Shown here: in pieces, positions 8,180 to 17,251 of the stretch
Layout: each line of letters opens with the position of its first letter
Numbering within the stretch: the stretch's first letter is position 1
Assembly (NCBI RefSeq): GCF_003837805.1
Contig: NZ_RQIT01000002.1
Span: 434,001 to 498,000, forward strand
Source: Bradyrhizobium sp. RP6
GTDB taxonomy: Bacteria; Pseudomonadota; Alphaproteobacteria; Rhizobiales; Xanthobacteraceae
Reading direction: 5' to 3'
DNA: 64,000 nucleotides
Made by a program: the position numbers and the translations under genes
The notes under the pieces: model-generated
Told to the model about the DNA's origin: nothing
What the model saw: only the letters and a program-made list of their open reading frames with translations
Database searches by the model: none

Positions 8180-9088
8180 ATGCGTCTACCCACCCTTATT
8201 CTGTCCCTGGCATGTCTTGCGGGCTCAGCCTCCGCCGAGGACCTCACGGGCACGCTCCAGAAGGTCAAGGAGAGCAAGAAGATCACGCTGGGCTACCAGG
8301 AGGCCTCGGTCCCGTTCAGTTATCTGGACGGCAACCAGAAGCCGGTCGGCTTTGCCATGGACATCTGCCTCAAGATCGTCGAGGCCGTGAAGAAGCAGCT
8401 CGGCATACCCGACATCGCCGTCGACACGCTCGCCGTGACTTCGTCGAACCGAATCCCCTTGATGGTCAACGGCACGCTCGATCTGCATTGCTCGGCGACC
8501 ACAAACAATGCCGACCGCCAGAAGCAGGTCGCCTTCACCAACACGCACTTCCTGAGCGCGACGCGGTTCGCGGCCAAGAAGGCCGCCAAGATCAACACCA
8601 TCGACGATCTCAAGGGCAAGGCGGTCACGGCGGTTGCGGGATCGGTCAACCTGACGCAGCTTGCCAAGGTCAACACCGAGCGCAATCTCGGCATCAATGT
8701 GATGCCGGCCAAGGACCAGGCCGAGGCCTTCCTGTTGCTGGAGACCGACCGCGCCCAGGCCTACGCGCTCGACGACGTGCAACTCGCCGTCGCCATCGCG
8801 CGGTCGAAGGAGCCGCAGGCTTACATGATCAGCGAGGAGGCGTTCTCGAAGCCGGAGCCCTACGGCATCATGCTGCGGCGGGAGGATGCGCCATTCAAGG
8901 CACTCGTCGATCGCGCCACGGAGGAGCTCTACGCCAGCCCCGAGATCGAGGTGCTCTACAAGAAGTGGCTGCAATCGCCGACCCCGCCGAACGGCCTCAA
9001 TTACAACGTCCCGATGTCTCCGGCCTTGCGCAACGCCTTCAAGAAGCCGAGCTCGAGCGCCGATCCTGACGTCTACGTGGTGAACTGA
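8180..9088 (+). CDS. amino-acid-type ABC substrate-binding protein (PAAT, SBP_bac_3)
   Basis: The 302-residue periplasmic protein has a signal peptide cut after SASA (about residue 19). Its body resembles GltI-type glutamate/aspartate binding proteins (TLQKVKESKKITLGYQEASVPFSY at the mature N terminus, then MVNGTLDLHCSATTNNADRQKQVAF). The typical hinge segment is DDLKGKAVTAVAGS. No permease or ATPase of the PAAT type lies next to it, so it is an orphan binding protein or works with a transporter elsewhere. It is preceded by a 139-base gap after the amidohydrolase gene and faces the convergent acyl-CoA dehydrogenase gene. Confidence 0.85.
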   Translation: MRLPTLILSLACLAGSASAEDLTGTLQKVKESKKITLGYQEASVPFSYLDGNQKPVGFAMDICLKIVEAVKKQLGIPDIAVDTLAVTSSNRIPLMVNGTLDLHCSATTNNADRQKQVAFTNTHFLSATRFAAKKAAKINTIDDLKGKAVTAVAGSVNLTQLAKVNTERNLGINVMPAKDQAEAFLLLETDRAQAYALDDVQLAVAIARSKEPQAYMISEEAFSKPEPYGIMLRREDAPFKALVDRATEELYASPEIEVLYKKWLQSPTPPNGLNYNVPMSPALRNAFKKPSSSADPDVYVVN

Positions 9089-9109
9089 GGCGAAGGAAGA
9101 GCGCCTTTC

Positions 9110-10321
9110 TTACGCGTTCGAGTATTTCTTCAGCTCGAGCCGCGCGATCTGGTTGCGATGGACCTCATCGGGTCCATCGGCAAGACGCAGCAAGCGCGCG
9201 GTGGCATAGGCGTGCGTCAGGCCGAAATCGTTCGAGGTGCCGCCGCCACCGTGTGCCTGGATCGCCCAGTCGATGATCTGGCAGGCCATGTTGGGCACGG
9301 CAACCTTGATCATGGCGATCTCTGCCTTCGCCACCTTGTTGCCGACCGTGTCCATCGCATGGGCCGCGTTCAGCGTCAGCAGCCGCGCCTGCTCGATCAT
9401 GATGCGCGCCTCCGCGATGCGCTCCTGCGTCACCGTCTGCTCCGAGACCGGCTTGCCGAAGGCGACCCGGCTCCGCACGCGGCGGCACATCTTCTCGAGC
9501 GTGCGTTCGGCCAGGCCGATCAGCCGCATGCAATGATGGATGCGGCCGGGTCCGAGACGGCCTTGCGCGATCTCGAAGCCGCGGCCCTCGCCGAGCAGCA
9601 TGTTCTCCTTGGGCACGCGCACATTGGTGAACACCACTTCGGAGGCGCGGTCGGGCACGCCGTAGAAGCCGAACACGGGGAGGGGACGCTTCACCTCGAT
9701 TCCTGATGTCTCCATCGGCACCAGGATCATGGATTGCTGCTTGTGCCGGTCCGGATTGTCAGGATCGGTCTTGCCCATGAAGATGCAGATCTTGCAGCGC
9801 GGGTCGGTCGCGTTGGTGGTGTACCATTTGCGCCCGTTGATGACGTAATTATCGCCGTCGCGCACGATCGAGCTCTCGATGTTGGTCGCATCGGATGATG
9901 CAACCGCCGGCTCGGTCATGGCGAAGCAGGAGCGGATCTCGCCCGCGAGCAGTGGCTTCAGCCAACGCTCCTTGTCCTTCTCGGTGCCGTAGCGCTCCAG
10001 CACCTCCATGTTGCCGGTGTCGGGCGCCGAGCAGTTGAACACCTCGGGCGCGAGGTGCGAGCGCCCCATCACCTCGCAGAGCGGGGCATATTCGAGATTG
10101 GAAAGACCCGCGCCGTGGCTGGACTCCGGCAGGAACAGATTCCAGAGCCCCTCGGCGCGCGCCAGCGGCTTCAGCTCCTCGACGACGGGATAGACCTTCC
10201 ACGGCCCGAGCTCCTCCGCCTCGCGATAGAAGCGCTCCTCGTTCGGATAGATGTGCCCGTCCATGAAGCTTTCGAGCTTGCGCTTGAGCTCGACGACTTT
10301 GGGCGACATCGGGTAGAGCAT
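9110..10321 (-). CDS. acyl-CoA dehydrogenase
   Basis: The 403-residue flavoprotein has the acyl-CoA dehydrogenase signature [16 protein letters not shown] in the middle domain and an FAD/ETF-facing segment ([25 protein letters not shown]). The C-terminal helix domain carries the [13 protein letters not shown] motif and a final [20 protein letters not shown], where the Gly-Pro-Asp-Glu pattern is usual in ACAD10/11-type enzymes. It would insert a trans-2 double bond into an acyl-CoA thioester with electrons passed to ETF. It lies 55 bases downstream of the acyl-CoA ligase on the same strand, so the two probably act in series. Confidence 0.9.
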   Translation of the reverse strand: MLYPMSPKVVELKRKLESFMDGHIYPNEERFYREAEELGPWKVYPVVEELKPLARAEGLWNLFLPESSHGAGLSNLEYAPLCEVMGRSHLAPEVFNCSAPDTGNMEVLERYGTEKDKERWLKPLLAGEIRSCFAMTEPAVASSDATNIESSIVRDGDNYVINGRKWYTTNATDPRCKICIFMGKTDPDNPDRHKQQSMILVPMETSGIEVKRPLPVFGFYGVPDRASEVVFTNVRVPKENMLLGEGRGFEIAQGRLGPGRIHHCMRLIGLAERTLEKMCRRVRSRVAFGKPVSEQTVTQERIAEARIMIEQARLLTLNAAHAMDTVGNKVAKAEIAMIKVAVPNMACQIIDWAIQAHGGGGTSNDFGLTHAYATARLLRLADGPDEVHRNQIARLELKKYSNA

Positions 10322-10376
10322 CTTTCGTCTCCTGGATCGAAGGTCGGGGCGGACTTCAGCGCGATGATGCGTCGCT

Positions 10377-12002
10377 TCACGCGGCGCGGTACTCCCTGAA
10401 CTTCTCGCGCAGAGCGGACTTCAGCACCTTGCCCGTGCCGGTCATCGGGAATTCATCCAGGAATTCCACCGCGTCCGGCATCCACCAGCTCGCGATTTTT
10501 GGGCGCATGTGGTCGAGCAGTGTCTTGCCGTCGACGGTCGCGCCCTTCTTGCGGACGACGAGCAGCAGGGGGCGCTCCTGCCATTTCTCGTGCGCAATCG
10601 CGACGACGGCAGCTTGCAGCACGTCGGGGTGAGACAAGGCGATGTCCTCGAGTTGGATCGAGGAGATCCACTCGCCGCCGGACTTGATCACGTCCTTGGA
10701 GCGATCGGTCAGGGTGACGTGGCCTTGTGGGTCGATCACCGCCATGTCGCCGGTGATCAGCCAGCCGTCGCGATCGAGGCCTTCCTCCAGCTTCATGTAG
10801 CCCGAGGCGACCCAGGGGCCCCGGGCGCGCAGATGACCGACGGTCTTGCCGTCGCGCGGCAACTCGTTGCCGGCATCGTCGACGATGCGCAACGCGGTGC
10901 CGAAACAGGCCCGCCCCGAGACCTGGCGTCGATCGAATTTCTCCGTCTCGCTGAGGTGCTCCGAGCCGGGACGCAAGCCCGGCATCGAGCAGCCCAAGGC
11001 CTCGGTCATGCCCCAGGCCTGGATATAGTCGATGCCATATTCGCGCTTCAGCCTCTCGACCATCGCGCGCGGCGGCGCCGAGCCGGACGACAGCGTTGCG
11101 CGCAGCGTGGAGAATTTGTTGCCGGTGCGGCCGAGCCAGTCGAGCAGGATCAGCCAGAAGCTCGGCACGCCCGCCGAGAGCGTCACCTTCTCGCCTTCGA
11201 GCAGTTCATAGAGCTTGTCGGGCTCGTAGTTGCGGCCTGGCAGCACCAGTTTCGAGCCGGTATAGGGAGCTGTGAACGGCATGTTCCAGGCATTGCCGTG
11301 GAAGAGGGGCGCCATCGGCATCATCACCTCGCGCACGCCCTCGACATGGCCCGGCAGGAAGTCGAAACTGCAGCAGGTCATGGTCTGCAGGATCGCGGCG
11401 CGGTGCGAGTAGATCACGCCCTTGGGATTGCCTGTCGTGCCCGACGTGTAGCAGATGGTCGAGGCGGACTTCTCGTCGAACTCCGGCCAGGCGAAGCCGG
11501 CCTCGTTCTCGCGTCCCAGAAGCTCTTCGTAACAATGGACGTTCGCAAGCTTCGTCTCGGGCATGCGCTCGCGCGAGGACATCACGACATAGGCCTCGAT
11601 CGTCTTGAGCTGCGGCGCGATCGCCTCGACGAGCGGCAATGTGGCGCGGTCGATGAACAGCAGACGGTCTTCGGCATGATTGATGATGTAGACCAGCTGT
11701 TCGGGAAACAGCCGTGGATTCACTGTATGCAACACGTAGCCCATGCCCGGCGCCGCGTAGAACATCTCGAAATGGCGATGGGTGTTCCAGGCCAGTGTGC
11801 CGACGCGGTCGCCGGGATTCATGCCGAGCCTCTTGAGCGCCAGTGCCATGCGCTTGATGCGGGGATGGGCGTCGGCATAGGTGTAGCGATGGATGTCGCC
11901 CTCGATCTCGCGCGCGACGATCTCCGCTTCGCCGTGATAGTCGGCTGCATACTGGATCAGGCCGCTGATCAGAAGCGGCACGTCCATCATCAATCCCTGC
12001 AT
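10377..12002 (-). CDS. acyl-CoA ligase (AMP-binding, medium/long-chain fatty acid or methylthiopropionate type)
   Basis: The 541-residue adenylate-forming enzyme has the P-loop-like motif [16 protein letters not shown] (about residue 188), the A5-type region [25 protein letters not shown] and the C-terminal hinge and Lys region ([15 protein letters not shown] ... [13 protein letters not shown]). It activates a carboxylate to its CoA thioester. The length and N terminus resemble AlkK-type ligases and the group often named DmdB (3-methylthiopropionyl-CoA ligase), but substrate choice cannot be read. Start ATG at 12000-12002 follows GGAGGAGACC on the minus strand; an internal ATG two codons before MDVPLL is also possible. 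It is divergent from the monooxygenase gene. Confidence 0.88.
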   Translation of the reverse strand: MQGLMMDVPLLISGLIQYAADYHGEAEIVAREIEGDIHRYTYADAHPRIKRMALALKRLGMNPGDRVGTLAWNTHRHFEMFYAAPGMGYVLHTVNPRLFPEQLVYIINHAEDRLLFIDRATLPLVEAIAPQLKTIEAYVVMSSRERMPETKLANVHCYEELLGRENEAGFAWPEFDEKSASTICYTSGTTGNPKGVIYSHRAAILQTMTCCSFDFLPGHVEGVREVMMPMAPLFHGNAWNMPFTAPYTGSKLVLPGRNYEPDKLYELLEGEKVTLSAGVPSFWLILLDWLGRTGNKFSTLRATLSSGSAPPRAMVERLKREYGIDYIQAWGMTEALGCSMPGLRPGSEHLSETEKFDRRQVSGRACFGTALRIVDDAGNELPRDGKTVGHLRARGPWVASGYMKLEEGLDRDGWLITGDMAVIDPQGHVTLTDRSKDVIKSGGEWISSIQLEDIALSHPDVLQAAVVAIAHEKWQERPLLLVVRKKGATVDGKTLLDHMRPKIASWWMPDAVEFLDEFPMTGTGKVLKSALREKFREYRAA

Positions 12003-12181
12003 GGTCTCCTCCAGATCGCCGCGTCATTGCATGGCGCAGGCTTGTGATTTTGCGCGCGAGGTTAGCGGAACGCCACGCGGCGTTCACGCAAAAAGCAGCG
12101 AGCATGATTGCATGCGGCACTTTTTCAGAGCTAACGTGAGGTGAGCTGCCGGCGAAGCAGCGTTCGCGGTGGAGGAGATGA
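12003..12181. promoter_or_regulatory. divergent promoter region between acyl-CoA ligase and monooxygenase
   Basis: A 179-base gap separates the two divergent genes. At 12108-12124 it contains TTGCATGCGGCACTTTT, which resembles the TGCATGCA...CTTTG elements near gntR but with an insertion and a broken palindrome. I treat this as a weak similarity only. A GGAGGAG ribosome site precedes the monooxygenase ATG at 12182. Confidence 0.3.
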
Positions 12182-14035
12182 ATGTCAGCGGAAAGACACA
12201 AGACCGGCACAACCGGCGCATCTACGGTCGATGTTTCCGCGCTCCGTGCTCGCTACCGCGACGAGCGCGACCGTCGTCTGCGCGCCGAGGGCAAGGCGCA
12301 GTATGTCGAAGTCACGGGCGAATTCGGCCGCTATCTCGACGACCCCTGGGCGGATTCCGGATTTGCGCGCGCCGCCGTCAGCGAAGCGACCGAAGTGCTC
12401 ATCGTCGGTGGAGGCTTCGGCGGTCTGTTGTGTGGTGCGCGGTTGCGCGATGCCGGCATCGAGGATTTTCGTATCGTGGAAAAGGCCGCCGACTTCGGCG
12501 GCACCTGGTACTGGAATCGTTATCCTGGCGCCGCCTGCGATACCGAGAGCTACATCTATCTGCCGCTCCTGGAAGAGACCGGCTACATGCCGGTGCGCAA
12601 ATACGCGCGGGCGCCCGAGATCTATGAGCATTCGCGCCGCATCGGCCGTCATTTCGGGCTCTACGAGCGCGCGCTGTTTCAGACCGTCATCTCGCGGATG
12701 ACATGGCAGGAGCAGGAGGCACGCTGGCTGGTCGAGACCGATCGCGGCGATCGCATCCGCGCGCGCTTCGTCATTCTGGCCGGCGGTCCGCTGAGCCGTC
12801 CGAAGCTGCCGGGCATTCCCGGCATCGAGACGTTCAAGGGCCATAGCTTTCATACCAGCCGCTGGGATTACGGCTACACCGGCGGCGATGCGGACGGTGG
12901 CCTGACGGGACTTGCCGACAAGCGCGTCGGCATCATCGGCACCGGCGCCACCGTCGTGCAATGTGTGCCGCATCTCGGCCGTTCGGCGAAGCAACTCTAT
13001 GTGTTCCAGCGTACGCCGTCCGCGATCGGCGTTCGCGACGACCGCCCGACGGATCAGGCCTGGGCGCAGGGCCTCAAGCCAGGTTGGCAGCGCGAACGCA
13101 TGGACAATTTTACAGCCGTGATTTCGGGCGAGCCGTTCGAACAGGATCTGGTGCAGGACGGCTGGACCGGCCTGCTCGGCGAGATCCTGCTGGCGCCGCG
13201 TCGTCAGCCCCAGCCGGTGACCTCGATGGACGAGGCGCTGAGGGTGATCGAGCAGGCCGACTACCGCAAGATGGAGGAGATCCGCGCCCGCGTCGACGCA
13301 GTGGTCGAGGACGAGACGACCGCGGCTGCGCTCAAGCCCTGGTACAAGGCATTCTGCAAGCGACCGTGCTTCCACGACGAATATCTTGATACCTTCAATC
13401 GCGCCAACGTGCATCTCGTTGACACCGAAGGGCAGGGCGTTGAGCGCATCACGGAGAATGCCGTCGTCGTCGACGGCAAGGCTTATGAGCTCGACTGCCT
13501 GATCTATGCCAGCGGCTTTGAGGTCGGCACCGATTACGCCCGTCGCATGGGCTTCGAGGTCTACGGCCGCGCCGGCATGAGCCTGTCCCAGCGGTGGCGC
13601 GACGGCGTCAAGACCCTGCACGGCTTCTACAGCCGCGGCTTCCCGAACTGCTTCCTGATCGTCACGGTGCAGGCCGGACAGAGCGCCAATTTTCCGCACA
13701 TCATCGACGAGCAATCGCAGCACATCGCCTATGTCATCAAGGAGGCCCGCGCGCGCAACGCGCGCACCCTCGAGCCGACGCTTTCCGCCGAGAACGCCTG
13801 GGTCGACGAGGTCGTCAGGGCCGCACTCGGCCGGCAGACCTATCTCGCCGAATGCACGCCGGGCTATTACAATAACGAAGGCGTGTTCGATCCGATCGCG
13901 GCAAGAAACAGCCAATATTGGCGCGGGCCGATGGCATTCCTGCGGCTGCTCGACAAATGGCGCAAGGAGGGCAATCTGGAAGGCCTCGAATTGTCCTATG
14001 ATCAGGCCATGGAGTCGGCACGCTCCACCGGGTAA
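12182..14035 (+). CDS. flavin-containing monooxygenase, Baeyer-Villiger type
   Basis: The 617-residue enzyme has a FAD-binding Rossmann motif VLIVGGGFGGL at residues 72-82 and the FGGTWYWNRYPGAACD segment characteristic of type I Baeyer-Villiger monooxygenases. The fingerprint FKGHSFHTSRWD (around residues 219-230) matches FxGxxxHxxxW. A second Rossmann motif for NADPH follows (VGIIGTGATVVQ, about residue 247). Such enzymes insert oxygen next to a ketone to give an ester or lactone. About 70 extra N-terminal residues without a clear motif precede the FAD domain. Together with the divergent acyl-CoA ligase and dehydrogenase it suggests degradation of a ketone, terpenoid or steroid-like compound, which is inference. 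Confidence 0.87.
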   Translation: MSAERHKTGTTGASTVDVSALRARYRDERDRRLRAEGKAQYVEVTGEFGRYLDDPWADSGFARAAVSEATEVLIVGGGFGGLLCGARLRDAGIEDFRIVEKAADFGGTWYWNRYPGAACDTESYIYLPLLEETGYMPVRKYARAPEIYEHSRRIGRHFGLYERALFQTVISRMTWQEQEARWLVETDRGDRIRARFVILAGGPLSRPKLPGIPGIETFKGHSFHTSRWDYGYTGGDADGGLTGLADKRVGIIGTGATVVQCVPHLGRSAKQLYVFQRTPSAIGVRDDRPTDQAWAQGLKPGWQRERMDNFTAVISGEPFEQDLVQDGWTGLLGEILLAPRRQPQPVTSMDEALRVIEQADYRKMEEIRARVDAVVEDETTAAALKPWYKAFCKRPCFHDEYLDTFNRANVHLVDTEGQGVERITENAVVVDGKAYELDCLIYASGFEVGTDYARRMGFEVYGRAGMSLSQRWRDGVKTLHGFYSRGFPNCFLIVTVQAGQSANFPHIIDEQSQHIAYVIKEARARNARTLEPTLSAENAWVDEVVRAALGRQTYLAECTPGYYNNEGVFDPIAARNSQYWRGPMAFLRLLDKWRKEGNLEGLELSYDQAMESARSTG

Positions 14036-14075
14036 GATCGCGCTGCCGAACGGTACAGGACAGGAGAGCTAGGGT

Positions 14076-14894
14076 ATGATCAGGGGCAGGGCTGTTGCGG
14101 GAGCAGTTTTTAGCGCAATGACGCTGCTCGGTTGCCTGGCATCTTCCGCCGAGGCCGCGCAATGCGGCAGCTCGCCGGCGGGTTTCGAGGCCTGGAAGCG
14201 CGAATTCAGCGCGGAGGCGCAGGGCAAAGGCATCGGGCCCACCGCACTGTCGGCGCTGATGCAGACCAATTACGCCAGCGCCACCATCGCGGCCGACCGC
14301 GGCCAGCGCAGCTTTTCGCTGACGCTCGACCAGTTCCTGGCCAAGCGCGGCGCCACCACCATCGTTGCCAAGGGACGGCAGCTCAAGCAGACGCACGCTG
14401 CCTTGTTCGCTTCGATCCAGCAGCGCTATGGCGTCCCGCCCGGGCCCTTGATCGCGATCTGGGGCATGGAAACCGGCTTCGGCAGCCAGCGCGGCAATCA
14501 GAACATGCTGTCGTCGATCGCGACCCTTGCTTATGACTGCCGTCGGCCCGAATTCTTCACCGACCAGCTCTATGCAGCCTTGAAGCTGATCGATCGGGGT
14601 ACGCTGTCGGGATCAACTCGCGGCTCCATGCATGGCGAGGTCGGCCAGACCCAGTTCATGCCCAAGAACATTCTGGCCTACGGCACCGGCAACCTCGAAG
14701 TTGCTGCCAATGCGCTGAACTCGACCGCGAATTTCCTCAAAGCCCATGGTTGGCGCGCGGGAGCCGGGTACCAGCCCGGCGAACCGAATTTCGCCGCGAT
14801 CGAGGCTTGGAATGCCGCCGGCGTCTATCAGAAGGCAATCGCGCTGATGGGTCGGCAGATCGACGAGGGCGGGGGCGCGGCGGCTTCGCGCTAG
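14076..14894 (+). CDS. lytic murein transglycosylase (MltB-like)
   Basis: The 272-residue exported protein has an N-terminal signal sequence ending near SAEAA. A family 3 (MltB/SLT_2) domain begins at FEAWKREFSAEAQGKGIGPTAL. The catalytic Glu is in LIAIWGMETGFG (residue about 130). Substrate-cleft motifs follow (SMHGEVGQTQFMPKNIL) and the end is NAAGVYQKAIALMGRQID. It cleaves the glycan strands of peptidoglycan with 1,6-anhydro ring formation. The protein stops right after the catalytic domain and lacks the C-terminal peptidoglycan-binding domain seen in longer family members. Confidence 0.88.
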   Translation: MIRGRAVAGAVFSAMTLLGCLASSAEAAQCGSSPAGFEAWKREFSAEAQGKGIGPTALSALMQTNYASATIAADRGQRSFSLTLDQFLAKRGATTIVAKGRQLKQTHAALFASIQQRYGVPPGPLIAIWGMETGFGSQRGNQNMLSSIATLAYDCRRPEFFTDQLYAALKLIDRGTLSGSTRGSMHGEVGQTQFMPKNILAYGTGNLEVAANALNSTANFLKAHGWRAGAGYQPGEPNFAAIEAWNAAGVYQKAIALMGRQIDEGGGAAASR

Positions 14895-15008
14895 AGCATG
14901 ATCCGGACCGAAGGGCCGCATTCGCGAAAAGTGTGCAGCGGTTCTCCGAAAAGATCATGCTTAAACAATAGCCTAAAGCGCGATGTCGATCTCGTCTCGC
15001 TTTAGGCT
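14893..15008. repeat. dispersed palindromic intergenic repeat (AGAGCATGATC type) plus hairpin
   Basis: Two adjacent stem-loops follow the transglycosylase gene. AGCATGATC (14895-14903) pairs with GATCATGCT (14953-14961), and AGCCTAAAGCG (14970-14980) pairs perfectly with CGCTTTAGGCT (14998-15008). From memory, this compound repeat is frequent between genes in Bradyrhizobium; that is recollection, not a search. It may also serve as a terminator. Confidence 0.65.
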
Positions 15009-15115
15009 GCTCAGCAAGGCGTGATGCGCCGACACGAGAAAGTTGTTGCCAACTGGAACCGACGGCACGACGTTTGCTTTGATCAAGTTCAGGGCTGGGC
15101 ATGAGGAGACTCAAC

Positions 15116-15337
15116 ATGGCTACCCAGATCGTGATGGACCAGACTGGCGATACGCGCCACGAGTTTGATCCTGGCAATGCCGAAGCGCTGGCGCGAGCCG
15201 AACGGCGCTTTCGGGAGCTGACCGGAGCCGGCTTCACCGCCGCTCTTCGAACCGGGCCCGGCGAAGTCACCCGGATCCGATCGTTCGATCCGACCGCGCA
15301 GGAAACGTTGTTCTATCCCCGCCTGGTCGGCGGTTGA
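15116..15337 (+). CDS. small hypothetical protein, 73 aa
   Basis: The ATG at 15116 is chosen because GAGGAG lies eight bases upstream; an ATG at 15101 in the same frame would place that site inside the gene. The protein (MATQIVMDQTGDTRHEFDP...) is soluble and combines an acidic first half with a helix containing AERRFRELTGAGFTAAL and an end rich in FDPTAQETLF. The segment EALARAERRFRELTG...FTAAL resembles small proteins that carry a single strand-helix module. I do not know a function. It lies 12 bases before the next hypothetical gene and may be cotranscribed with it. Confidence 0.6.
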   Translation: MATQIVMDQTGDTRHEFDPGNAEALARAERRFRELTGAGFTAALRTGPGEVTRIRSFDPTAQETLFYPRLVGG

Positions 15338-15349
15338 TCTGAGCTGCCC

Positions 15350-15772
15350 ATGATCGCGGCAGTTTGGCTCCGCGCGCCGGCGCGTGCGCGTCTGCATGCG
15401 CTGCGTGAACTCTATCGCCGCTTCTTCGGCGAGAACACGCCGGACGCCCGCGGCCGCCGGCTTCTGGCCGATTGGCTGTCGCCGGCGCAGCGAGCGCAGT
15501 TCGAACAGCACCGGTATTTCGACGTCGTCGGCTGCGACACCGGCAGAACCTATCGTATCCACTACGGCACGGCGGCAAATGTGCACGAGATCGACGGCGA
15601 AGGGCGCGCGACGATGGGGTGGTGCTTCGTCCCGTCCGGCTTCCTGGTGCCGGGCGACGTGATGCTGGCGCAGAAGATCGCGCTGGAGACGGACGAGAAG
15701 GGAGCATTGGCGCTCGCCAACCGGTTTCCGCCGGCCACGCATTCGGAACACTTTTACCGGCGGCCTTTCTAA
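15350..15772 (+). CDS. hypothetical protein, 140 aa
   Basis: The protein starts with a basic amphipathic helix (WLRAPARARLHALRELYRRFFG) and continues with a compact domain containing VVGCDTGRTYRIHYGTAANVHEI and MGWCFVPSGFLVPGDVMLAQKIALE. The latter has the look of a beta-rich fold with a conserved Cys and Trp. No signal peptide or membrane span is visible. It is closely spaced after the 73-aa gene, so the two likely form a small operon. I do not recognise a named family, and the function is unknown. Confidence 0.6.
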   Translation: MIAAVWLRAPARARLHALRELYRRFFGENTPDARGRRLLADWLSPAQRAQFEQHRYFDVVGCDTGRTYRIHYGTAANVHEIDGEGRATMGWCFVPSGFLVPGDVMLAQKIALETDEKGALALANRFPPATHSEHFYRRPF

Positions 15773-15806
15773 CGTAGGAAATGGCGAGGCGGTAAGGGCG
15801 GGGCCG

Positions 15807-15899
15807 TCAGGAGTGTGAGGAGCGGTAGGCGTCCAGCGCATGCGCCGCGAAGACGCCGATGCTGCAAAGGGCGAGCAGGGCTGAGATCATCTCGATCAT
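15807..15899 (-). CDS. micro-protein with one membrane span, 30 aa
   Basis: MIEMISALLALCSIGVFAAHALDAYRSSHS is 30 residues, with a single hydrophobic helix (about residues 4-20) and a polar tail. The ATG is at 15897-15899 on the minus strand and is preceded by GGGAGGACGAGCT, a strong ribosome site. Its start overlaps the TGA of a second micro-ORF in the ATGA configuration, which implies translational coupling. It is a candidate small membrane protein that standard gene finders would miss. Confidence 0.55.
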   Translation of the reverse strand: MIEMISALLALCSIGVFAAHALDAYRSSHS

Positions 15900-15979
15900 A
15901 GCTCGTCCTCCCGTGGCGGCTGGGCGACGAGATTCTGGCAGCAGGAATAGTCGTAGATCAGGTCGAGGATGAATTGCAT
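15896..15979 (-). CDS. micro-protein, 27 aa
   Basis: The ORF reads MQFILDLIYDYSC, CQNLVAQPPREDEL and stops in TGA at 15896-15898, overlapping the start of the 30-aa membrane micro-ORF by four bases. It has an aromatic N-terminal half with a Cys-Cys pair and an acidic end. Its last codons also carry the ribosome site of the second ORF. The pairing and overlap argue for real genes; function unknown. Confidence 0.45.
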   Translation of the reverse strand: MQFILDLIYDYSCCQNLVAQPPREDEL

Positions 15980-16174
15980 GGTGGCCGTCCCTGTATTTAT
16001 TTTGACAACCATTTAACCGGCCATCTGTTTCAGGCGTGTTTCGTCGCATCGGGAAAGGGGTTTCGCGTGGAACCCTGCGCTGGTTGACGCGCTGCGGGCA
16101 CGCTATATCCCGTTGTTGCCCAAGCCTTTTTGGCCGCCTCGTCGGAGCGGCGCATCACACTGCGAGGTAAAATC

Positions 16175-16621
16175 ATGGCGCAGGTCGAGTGGTTCGACGA
16201 TCTCATCGTCGGAATGCGGTTCAAGTCGCCCGAAGTTCTGGTCACCGAGGCCGATATCAAGCGCTTCACCGCCGAGTTCGATCCGCAGCCGATGCATCTC
16301 GACCACGAGGCCGCCAAGACGACCCTGTTCAAGGGGCTCGCCGCCTCAGGATGGCACACTGCCGCGATCGCCATGAACCTCGCAATCCAGACCCGCCCGT
16401 TCGGTCCGCATCCGCTGATCGGCGCCAGTGTCGACGGCCTGCGCTGGACGATGCCTGTGCGCCCCGACGACCGTCTGCATCTGGTCGGCGAGGTCATGAG
16501 CCTGACGCCGTCCAAATCGAAGCCGCAGGGTATCGCGCTGGTGAAATGGACCATGTTCAACCAGAACGGCGAGGAGGTTTATACCTTTACTCCGATCGCG
16601 ATCGTGCCGTGGCGGGGGTAG
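16175..16621 (+). CDS. MaoC family dehydratase (hotdog fold)
   Basis: The 148-residue protein begins at ATG 16175 with GAGGTAA upstream; an earlier in-frame start at 16130 lacks a ribosome site. It shows the MaoC hydratase pattern: FDDLIVGMRFKSPEVLVTEADIKRFTAEFDPQPMHLD, where Asp and His of the (Y/F)xxxxNDxxPxHxD-type motif are present as FDPQPMHLD, then the glycine-bearing helix GLAASGWHTAAIAMNL. Family members hydrate or dehydrate enoyl-CoA thioesters. The single short domain is the typical length of the stand-alone type. It stands alone between short genes and shows no operon partner. Confidence 0.85.
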   Translation: MAQVEWFDDLIVGMRFKSPEVLVTEADIKRFTAEFDPQPMHLDHEAAKTTLFKGLAASGWHTAAIAMNLAIQTRPFGPHPLIGASVDGLRWTMPVRPDDRLHLVGEVMSLTPSKSKPQGIALVKWTMFNQNGEEVYTFTPIAIVPWRG

Positions 16622-16707
16622 GGCCCAGGCGCGTTCCGTGCGGGCGGCTCCTTGCGAGCCACCGGCAGAGGTGGTCATCTCGGCCCAGAACAACGCTGGA
16701 GGCCGGC

Positions 16708-17199
16708 ATGAATCGATTCAGTCTCGGCGCTGCATTGTTTGCGGGCCTCTTGAGCACCTGGCCCGCGCTTGCTCAACAATCCAAAGTCGGCGACTGGACC
16801 ATCGAGAGGCGCGCGCAAGACACGCACTGCAATGCGAGCCGCGGCTACAAGGACAAGGATGACGAAAACCGCGACTACGTCGTCGTGATCACTTATTCCG
16901 AGCAGGCGATCGTGATGATCTACGATGGTTGGGAATGGGACAAGTTCGGCGAGGTCCTCCGGGCCGACCTCGGCACCGATGACGCCGACATCATGAAGAA
17001 GGCCAAATGGGAGGTCATGGACAAGACCACCTTGCGCGGTATCTTCGCATACGACCAATCGATCATGGATCGCCTCGCGAAGGCCAAGCACCTCACGCTC
17101 GATTTCGAGGACGACGATGACGACAGCATCGAGATGCAGATCCCGCGTGCCGGCGAGGCGCTGGCAGCGCTGAAATTCTGCGAGGAGAACCGGAAATAA
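16708..17199 (+). CDS. secreted hypothetical protein, 163 aa
   Basis: The protein has a signal peptide (MNRFSLGAALFAGLLSTWPALA, cut before QQSKVGDW) and a mature part starting with VGDWTIERRAQDTHCNASRGYKD. Two Cys residues (in DTHCNASR and LKFCEENRK) could form a disulfide. It contains an acidic run DFEDDDDDSIEM. The arrangement is similar to small periplasmic proteins found in Rhizobiales, with a VGDW start that recalls IalB-like proteins, but the rest does not match that family by eye. GCTGGAGGCC gives a ribosome site ahead of the ATG at 16708. Function unknown. Confidence 0.65.
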   Translation: MNRFSLGAALFAGLLSTWPALAQQSKVGDWTIERRAQDTHCNASRGYKDKDDENRDYVVVITYSEQAIVMIYDGWEWDKFGEVLRADLGTDDADIMKKAKWEVMDKTTLRGIFAYDQSIMDRLAKAKHLTLDFEDDDDDSIEMQIPRAGEALAALKFCEENRK

Positions 17200-17216
17200 T
17201 CGATCCGATCTCGTTG

Positions 17217-17246
17217 GTCCCGCCGGGGGGCGTGCCGCGGCGGGAC
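17217..17246. terminator. putative bidirectional terminator
   Basis: GTCCCGCC (17217-17224) pairs with GGCGGGAC (17239-17246) between the convergent ends of the secreted protein gene and the RND permease gene. There is no clear T-run, so the call rests on the stem and the convergent placement. Confidence 0.4.
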
Positions 17247-17251
17247 GCGGT

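Noticed and set aside
10509..12047. Plus-strand 512-codon ORF antisense to the acyl-CoA ligase
   Set aside because: The minus strand has a complete AMP-binding enzyme with all motifs; the antisense frame is an artefact of codon bias.
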